Source: Saturnia japonica
Lineage: Eukaryota > Arthropoda > Insecta > Lepidoptera > Saturniidae
Assembly (NCBI GenBank): GCA_033032175.1
Contig: CM065328.1
Span: forward strand, 8,184,690 to 8,248,689
Reading direction: 5' to 3'
DNA length: 64,000 bases
Within the stretch, counting starts at the first letter, position 1. Each line of letters starts with the position of its first letter. The notes under the pieces were generated by a model that saw only the letters and a list, made by a program, of their open reading frames with translations, was not told where the DNA came from and made no database searches. A program made the position numbers and the translations under genes. This document shows positions 57,886-64,000 of the stretch, piece after piece.

Positions 57886-58290
57886 TACTAGCTGTGCCCG
57901 TGGCTTCGCTCACGTGGACTACAGATTGCCCGCGCGAATTTTACTCCCCCGCTCCCGGCTATTTTAAAGACAAAAGTGCTTATTGTGGGTGCTCCTTATA
58001 AGATAGACGTATAGTCTCTCTGACATTTTTGTAGGTCTTTTTAGTGTCTACAATTGTGTAGTACATGAATTTGCTATATCTCTTATCGTTTACTCATCGT
58101 AAGCCATTTAAGCGCACGAATTGATTCTCCATTATTTGTGCGGAACCCTAATTCTTTTTCTAAAATAAAAGTAGCCTAAGTTACTCTCTATAACATCAGC
58201 TATTTATCATTGTAATTCCCGTCAAAATCGGTCAAACCGTTTCGGAGATTACCTGGAACAAACAGACAGACAGACAAAATTTTTTAAATT
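57886..58290 (+). repeat. Common lepidopteran-type LINE/SINE tail repeat, copy 1
   Basis: 'agctgtgcccgtggcttcgc', 'gcgcgaattttactccccc', 'ccgtcaaaatcggtcaaacc', 'gtttcggagattacctggaa', then 'cagacagacagac'. A second copy is at 60551-60960. Confidence 0.75.
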
Positions 58291-58951
58291 GTTTTTTTTT
58301 TGTTTAAGTATCGTATATACTTTCAAATGCATTTACTAAAAAACTGTTGTTTTGACATTACAAACACACACTTCAATTTTATTTAATTGTATAGATAAGT
58401 TGATATATCAATAAATCAAATATTTTGATGTGTTTGCGCGATAATGAGTGGACTGTATGGATTTATTAAAATTAACAGCAACGAAAAGATTTTGATGTAC
58501 CTACGAATGCTAAGTGAAATTCATATGTGAACCGATGCGATAATGGGGAACAAATATAGGTAGGATAGGAAAAAGAGGTACTCACAATTTTGAGTCACAA
58601 ACTGTCTAGAGGTCTAGACCGAAGATGGATCCTTTCTTCCAAATTACAAGGTTTTTGATGTGCGCGAGGTCAGGCTCAACGGCACGATTTTGTCGGAACG
58701 ATACGATTCGTTTTATGCTAAATCAACGAAGACACTGGCGCGTACGAAGATAGGTACAAGCCAACGGTAGGAAATTAGACGGAGCGGGGTGGGGGGTGGA
58801 TTCAGGGATGGAACATTATAACATCGATTCACAATACGATAAAGAGGCGCAAACATAATGGTTACTTTTTGTATTGATAAGAGATGGCGTTGTCACGATT
58901 TTGTACTGGGTATCGTTTGATTTGATACATCGTGTATATGGGTTTGTTTTT
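58291..58951. other. Flank of the young LINE, no supported gene
   Basis: Ends in the target site of the LINE. Contains a GC-richer patch (58600-58800) with no recognised protein. Upstream of 57294 is where missing 5' exons of gene A (R1, R2) would be expected, but none was seen. Confidence 0.4.
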
Positions 58952-59926
58952 ATGAACGAATTGCCCCAAGGTCCCATTCTGGCACCTAGCCTCTTCAATC
59001 TGTACGTCAGTGACCTACCAAAACTTGAAGAGAAAGTTGAAGTAGGCTTATACGCTGACGATACAGTCATATACTCCTCTCAAAGGCAAACGAGAAACCT
59101 CAAATGTAGAATCCAAAGAGCCGTGACCACTCTCGGGAAGTGGTTTAACGACTGGCGAATAGCCATAAACCCCACGAAGAGCGCAGCGGTGCTCTTCGAC
59201 AAAACCGCCACACAGATACCGCAAAAACTCAAGGACAATCCCCTTGAACTCTTCGGTAATCCGATCCCCTGGGAAAAGGCGACCAAATATCTAGGTGTAA
59301 CCCTAGACAGTAGACTCTCCTTTATACGCCACATCAATCTGGTTAGGAAAAGGGCCTCCTGGACCCTCGCCCGACTGCATCCTCTGTTATGTGCTGCAAG
59401 CAAAATGTCCACGAGACACAAGCTTACGCTCTACAAGATGTGTATCCGTCCGATCATGACATATAGCTGCGTTGCGTTCGCACATATGCCAAGTTATAAC
59501 TGGGAACGCTTACAAGCTATCCAGAACAAATTTCTTCACCGCCTTACCGGTGCCCCCTGGTTTGTTCGTATGGAGGATCTCCATAGAGATATGGACCTTC
59601 CCTCGATACATGCATATGCCAAACACCTTTCTCGCTCGTATTTCGACACCGCGTCGAACCACGCGAACCCCTTAATAAAAGCGGCAGCTTCTTATGTTCC
59701 CGACCCCAACGCCTGCCGGAGAAAACGCCGGCCGCGTAATATATTCACTGACCCGCCCGACCAAACCGAAAAAGCTAACGCGTTCTACGCCGACACCGTC
59801 TCTCCAAACAGAGCGTGCCACCGCCCACGCCCGCGTAACCACCGTTCTCTCCGCAGAGGACGGGCGGTCAACTTCGCTCCCGCACACCCGTCACGTCCAC
59901 CCTCTCTAGCGGCAACCCAAGCCTAG
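58874..59926 (+). CDS. LINE reverse transcriptase C-terminal half, chimeric start
   Basis: 350 codons. The first 30 come from flanking DNA plus the target duplication (MNEL); LINE sequence starts at PQGPILAPSLFNLYVSDLP. The catalytic box GLYADDTVIYSS is intact. KSAAVLFDK, TKYLGVTLDSRLSFIRHIN, LYKMCIRPIMTYSCVAFAH and WERLQAIQNKFLHRLTGAPW follow, typical of jockey-type thumb regions. It ends in a basic, Pro-rich tail. Without the fingers and endonuclease it cannot retrotranspose. Confidence 0.85.
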   Translation: MIRDGVVTILYWVSFDLIHRVYGFVFMNELPQGPILAPSLFNLYVSDLPKLEEKVEVGLYADDTVIYSSQRQTRNLKCRIQRAVTTLGKWFNDWRIAINPTKSAAVLFDKTATQIPQKLKDNPLELFGNPIPWEKATKYLGVTLDSRLSFIRHINLVRKRASWTLARLHPLLCAASKMSTRHKLTLYKMCIRPIMTYSCVAFAHMPSYNWERLQAIQNKFLHRLTGAPWFVRMEDLHRDMDLPSIHAYAKHLSRSYFDTASNHANPLIKAAASYVPDPNACRRKRRPRNIFTDPPDQTEKANAFYADTVSPNRACHRPRPRNHRSLRRGRAVNFAPAHPSRPPSLAATQA

Positions 59927-60446
59927 GTCCGTTCCTCGGTGTGAAGCCCTTGGGTCAGGCAGCCGCCCGCGCGATACAAAGTGACACTATACGTGCAACA
60001 CTTAGTTACCCACACACAACATTACACACGTATGAACACACACACGTGCACACCACACAGGTACATAGGTTCTGTAAGGGACCTTTTTTTTTCTTTTTTT
60101 GCGCTAGTTAGACTATTGCGCTAGTTAGTGTAGAAAAACCATTCCGATTATTAAATACACATACGCATGGTCCACTCCTTCCTCCCAGGAGGAGGGGAAC
60201 GTGCATATGAGTATATATTAGTTAGCTCGAATTCTCCTAAGATTAGGGAATTAGTTAGATCGCGACTTTTTCGCATTCGCGACGACCGCCCGAGCCGAGG
60301 TTCGGCCACTCTGGCACCCTCGTGCGGGTCGTCACAAACTTTCGCGGCTGAGTGCCCTAAGCGCTCGCCCCCAAGTCCGGTGAAGCTGTAAAAGCCGCAG
60401 CGGCTCTGTTTGACGATAGGGCCCCTAAGGCTAACAGTGTAGTCAG

Positions 60447-60514
<68 letters not shown>

Positions 60515-60524
60515 AACGAATTGC
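58952..60524 (+). mobile_element. Young 5'-truncated jockey/R1-type LINE with 13-bp target duplication
   Basis: Body 58965-60511 between perfect copies of ATGAACGAATTGC (58952-58964, 60512-60524). It ends in a pure run of about 61 A. The coding part is an RT C-terminal half (next entry), then a GC-rich 3' UTR with 'gtccggtgaagctgtaaaag' and 'ggctaacagtgtagtcag'. The perfect duplication and long poly-A indicate recent insertion. Confidence 0.9.
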
Positions 60525-60550
60525 AATTTTATTTATTTGTATAGATATAG

Positions 60551-60960
60551 ATAACTAGTAGTGCCCGTGACTTCATTCGAGTGGACTACAGAATGCCGTC
60601 ATCAGGCATACGCGCGAATCGTGCTACTCTCGCTCCCGGTTATATATGTATTGTGGGTGATCCTTAGAAGGCAGACATGCTCTCGCAGATTTTTTTTGTA
60701 TGTCTTATCAGTATCTACTATTATGTACTACATTAATTTGATATAACTATCAGGGTTTACTCAGCGTAAGCCATCTAAGCAGCCGAATAGATTCACGATG
60801 ATCAATTTTTCTTTATTTGCACAAACTCTAATTCTTTTTCTAAAATAAAATTAGCCTAAGTTACTCCTTATAACATCAGCAATCTGCCAGCGAAAGTCTC
60901 GTCAAAATCGGTCCAACCGTTCCGGAGATAACCCCGAACAAACAGACAGACAAAAATCTA
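60551..60960 (+). repeat. Common lepidopteran-type LINE/SINE tail repeat, copy 2
   Basis: 'agtgcccgtgacttcattcg', 'gctactctcgctcccggtta', 'cgtcaaaatcggtccaaccg', 'aacaaacagacagac'. Parallel to 57886-58290. The LINE inserted just upstream of it. From 60961 to 61768 only AT-rich sequence is seen. Confidence 0.7.
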
Positions 60961-61768
60961 AAAACTGGTGTTTTGATAAAAGTATCGTATATACTTACTT
61001 TCATATGCACTTTTGTTTAGATTACGGATTTGTAGTTAACGTTGAAATATTTGGTATATTAAAATATGTTAAAAAATATCAGTCGTGTACTACAAATATA
61101 GAGTGTTCTGTATTTTTTATTTATTTTTATATATTTCCATTAAAAACGTCAATCGATTGACTTATTAGTTAGTTCTAAACACAAAATAATAAACATTTAC
61201 ATTTGAAATTCTCAAAAATATATAGATACGATAACATGTATGCAATCGCAGCTAGTTACAAGGAACTGAAGGAAATGTTAATATAATACGAAATACCAAT
61301 AGATACCTAATACAAAAATTACAAACTAATCAATGAATATAACTAATATCTGTATTAGCTAATAATACATTGATATTCGTAAAAACGGTGCCTAATACAG
61401 TGATTTTGTTCTCATTGCTTGTTTACTGTGTTACCAACCCATGCAGTTTTCATACGAAGCCCGACGTGTATAATGATGTCTTTACTATACATACCTAGCT
61501 GCGTATACGATAAGCCAGCACTCGTTTCTATACGAAGTTTCAAATCATGTAGACATTACAGACACTTCAATTGTATTAAATGTATACGTAGGTCGTTAAG
61601 AAAATTGTTAGCCATATAATAAATACAATCTTTTTTCTCTTGAAAGTATTTTGAATTGATAGCTAATTTCAATACAAATCTCTTTGGTGAAAATCATTGA
61701 CCACCTATGTGTAGTTATTTTTTAAAATATTTTTATAGATTATATGCCACTCTTTTTTTGTTTGCAAC

Positions 61769-62112
61769 AATGGACGTCCCGCGGGAAGCTTTTCGTGCTA
61801 TGATTTTTTATGATTATAAAAGAGGGTTGGTTACCTGGTCACGAAAATTTACAAGCTGCATTTGAGGAGTCTGCCCCTACGTTAGCAACAGTTACTTATT
61901 GGTTTCGTGAATTTAAACGTGGTCGAGAGAACCTTAACGATGACTCCAGACCTGGCCGACCTACAACAACAGTGAAATGTCATCAGGGTATTATTATATT
62001 CTTTATTGCACAAAAAAAAAGTACAAATGGAGGACTTAATGCTAAAAGCATTCTCTGCCAGTCTTCCAAGGGAGCAAGGGAAAGGTATATGCAAGGTGTG
62101 CATAATGTTAAG
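61769..62112 (+). pseudogene. mariner transposase N-terminal relic
   Basis: MDVPREAFRAMIFYDYKRG and, in a second frame, ENLQAAFEESAPTLATVTYW, FREFKRGRENLNDDSRPGRP. This is the helix-turn-helix region of mariner-family transposases. A frameshift lies near 61830 and the sequence is cut by the LINE at about 62113. No catalytic domain. Confidence 0.75.
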
Positions 62113-63035
62113 TAAAAAAAAAAGATTATAACGATTATTAAGATTATATATTATTAAGAAGTATTCAATTGCTCCAAGTAAAACCTACGTAGCGAATACT
62201 TGAAGGAATTTCGAGAGTTGGCCAGTTGGATATTGATAGGAAGCGAATTCCACAGTCGTGCTGCTGTAACGGCGAAGGATTGGTCGCGGAAATTAGTATG
62301 ATGACTTGGTATACTGAGAATTAAAGAATCAGAAGACCTCAGCTGTCTATTATGCGTATCCGCGAGAGATTGAAAAAGTGTTTTTAAATATTTAGGGGAT
62401 TTGGGATTATTAAGTACGGAGAAAAGAAGACAAAGTATTCTTATATTCCTACGTTGCCGAAAAAGTAGCCATTTCAACCTGGCCCGGTATTCAGAAACAT
62501 GATCAAACTTCCGAAGACGGAAGATGAAACGGATACAGTTATTGAGTAGACGATCAAATTTATTTAAGAGATCTTCTGAGAGGTCCAAGTAAGCAACGTC
62601 TGCATAATCCAGAAGTGGTAGAAGAAGAGTATTCACTAGGGAAATCTTAGTATTAACAGGAAGAAAGTTTTTCAAACGCATGAGAGAATGAAGAGAAGCA
62701 TAAAATTTTCTACTAACTTCCTTGACTTGGTCTGCCCAGGATAATTTAGTATCGAAGATGATACCAAGATTTTTCACCGTAGTTGAGTAAGGAATGGTAC
62801 ATTTATTGTATTGAAGAGGAGTCAATGAATTAAAGTCTATTTTAGCAAGCTGTTTTGAGCTACCAATTATAATGGATTGACACTTAGTTGGATTAACATA
62901 AATCCCGTAAGATTCAGACCAGGAAAGTAAACTTGAGAGGTCCTTGTTTAAATTATTGATTATAGAAGGAAGATTCTTTATTTTGCAATGCAGATACAAT
63001 TGCAGGTCATCAGCATAGAGATGGTAGTGGGATCC
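62113..63035 (-). mobile_element. 5'-truncated CR1/jockey-like LINE
   Basis: The minus-strand frame at 62999-62154 continues upstream to about 63035 with SHYHLYADDLQLYLHCKI. The RT thus starts just before the YADD box. It then has GIYVNPTKCQSIIIGSS, VKNLGIIFDTKLSWADQV, LVNTLLLPLLDYADVAYLDL, RLRKFDHVSEYRARLKWL and a terminal AARLWNSLPINI. It stops without RNase H and has a short AT-rich 3' end. Its 5' end abuts the segmental duplication at 63036. Confidence 0.85.
62154..62999 (-). CDS. LINE RT palm-thumb fragment (281 aa)
   Basis: Uninterrupted from just after YADD to the stop. Motifs and family as in the element entry; upstream domains are lost by truncation. The open state suggests moderate age. 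Confidence 0.8.
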   Translation of the reverse strand: MYLHCKIKNLPSIINNLNKDLSSLLSWSESYGIYVNPTKCQSIIIGSSKQLAKIDFNSLTPLQYNKCTIPYSTTVKNLGIIFDTKLSWADQVKEVSRKFYASLHSLMRLKNFLPVNTKISLVNTLLLPLLDYADVAYLDLSEDLLNKFDRLLNNCIRFIFRLRKFDHVSEYRARLKWLLFRQRRNIRILCLLFSVLNNPKSPKYLKTLFQSLADTHNRQLRSSDSLILSIPSHHTNFRDQSFAVTAARLWNSLPINIQLANSRNSFKYSLRRFYLEQLNTS

Positions 63036-64000
63036 TTTGTAAAATTAATATTTTTTGTCTGCGAGTTACGTGAACTGAAACGACGATTAGAAAATGTGAC
63101 GTCACCATTCAGGAAATATGAACATTACTCTTGCGGAAGTTGTAACATTTGGCACTGTTATCATACAAAATTTCATATAAAATGATGTTGTCACGGGACC
63201 ATAATGCCGCGCTTTTGTGGCGTATTTTTTATTTACATTAAAAATGTTTTTAAATCACATTATATTGTGTATTAATGAAAAAAAAAATCATAACGAATAT
63301 TTTCAACATTTATAGTATTTAAAACAATTTTTCTAAAGTTATCAACTCTCGTATTGGGTTTAGTTACCATTAACCATAGTTTACGGTAACCTACATCTCG
63401 GCACGAACTAAAAAGTTCTCTATGACTTATCTTTGTCGTACCGTGAAGCTATGGAGTCTTCTCCCAGCTTACGACATCGTCTCCTTGAAGCGTATTGTGA
63501 AGAGATATTTATTCAGATCGATATTACAGCGGAGAATACCGACGGATTTTGAAGTCTCGGTGGTCGCCGGTGTTTGGACTGTACTGTGCTTACTATTAGA
63601 GTCAGTACTATCAATGTGCTGAGCTATTATAAAAAATGACATTTACTGGGATAAAAAGTATCATATGACGTGTTAATCCAGGCTATACACTATCTGTGTG
63701 CCATCCTAATCCTTTTGGCCGTTTTTACGTGATCGAATAACAAACACCCAAATATTCACACTTATAATATTAGTAGGATTTCCTCTATGTAACCACACTA
63801 AGACTGAACGCTATTTGATTGACATAGGCGTTACTTTGCCGAAATCCATCCTAATTGATTTAGAACGGTATTTGGAACGGCGTATATTCCCAACAACATC
63901 TTTCACACCGAAACCTAAGAAACAATCCTGCTCATATGACTTTGCACAAGTTCTACACAAGTTGTGTACAAGTTGTAACCAGAGTCTACAAATAAATAAC
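63036..64000 (+). repeat. Segmental duplication block, right copy (continues past window)
   Basis: Matches 54436-55376 almost base for base: R-ctg repeat, LINE tail (63402-63640) and RTE-like tail. In the left copy the next 50 bp lead into the R3 exon of gene A, so another Myb-like exon is expected just outside the window. Confidence 0.88.

Noticed and set aside
59080..59887. Minus and alternative plus frames across the LINE RT
   Set aside because: Shadows of the RT frame, which has clear motifs.
61419..61619. 66-codon frame
   Set aside because: No family signature, no splice signals, AT-rich neighbourhood.

Overview
The window looks like nuclear DNA of an insect, most probably a moth or butterfly. 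It is AT-rich with intron-split genes, GT..AG splice sites and dense transposon relics. Several dispersed repeats resemble tails common in lepidopteran genomes, for example the 'cccgtggcttcgct ... gtcaaaatcggtc' unit. There are no operons, rRNA genes, convincing tRNA genes or CRISPR arrays. The species call is inference.

Layout. (1) 174-7709, plus strand: the last five coding exons of a Myb proto-oncogene orthologue. The N-terminal DNA-binding repeats lie off the left edge. (2) 8.1-31 kb: a transposon field. It holds a pogo/CENP-B-type element with a PHD finger and a 4-bp frameshift (11638-14275), a dead mariner (17341-18598), a retro-insertion with a 16-bp target-site duplication (20409-20840), and a nest at 21.35-30.3 kb. 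In the nest, a non-LTR retrotransposon interrupts a DDE transposase relic, and a Ty3/gypsy LTR element sits inside the RNase H region of that LINE. (3) 31554-35176, minus strand: a six-exon, 749-codon piggyBac-derived gene whose second catalytic aspartate is replaced, with a 9 x 58-bp minisatellite downstream. A Transib element (relative of RAG1) with CGACG target-site duplication lies 53 bp upstream of its ATG and itself contains a small Tigger-like element. (4) 39-57.3 kb, minus strand: three tandem partial Myb-like genes (C, B, A from left to right) that converge on the genuine Myb. C carries an N-terminal region plus Myb repeat R1. A and B carry R3 with altered recognition helices. All three share a Ser/Gln-rich exon, and no R2 exon was found. 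(5) 54.4-64 kb: about 0.95 kb of the array is repeated at the right edge, so a further copy probably continues outside. This part also holds a young 5'-truncated LINE with a 13-bp target-site duplication and a run of about 61 A, a solo LTR, and a CR1/jockey-like LINE inside a mariner relic.

The most interesting signal is the partial Myb-like exon array lying opposite and tail-to-tail with the real Myb gene. In A and B the R3 recognition helix has diverged, while the adjacent exon half is identical in protein sequence. Second are the piggyBac-derived gene without an intact catalytic triad and the Transib insertion at its 5' end. Exon chains were read by eye from splice sites and reading phase; no database search was possible.
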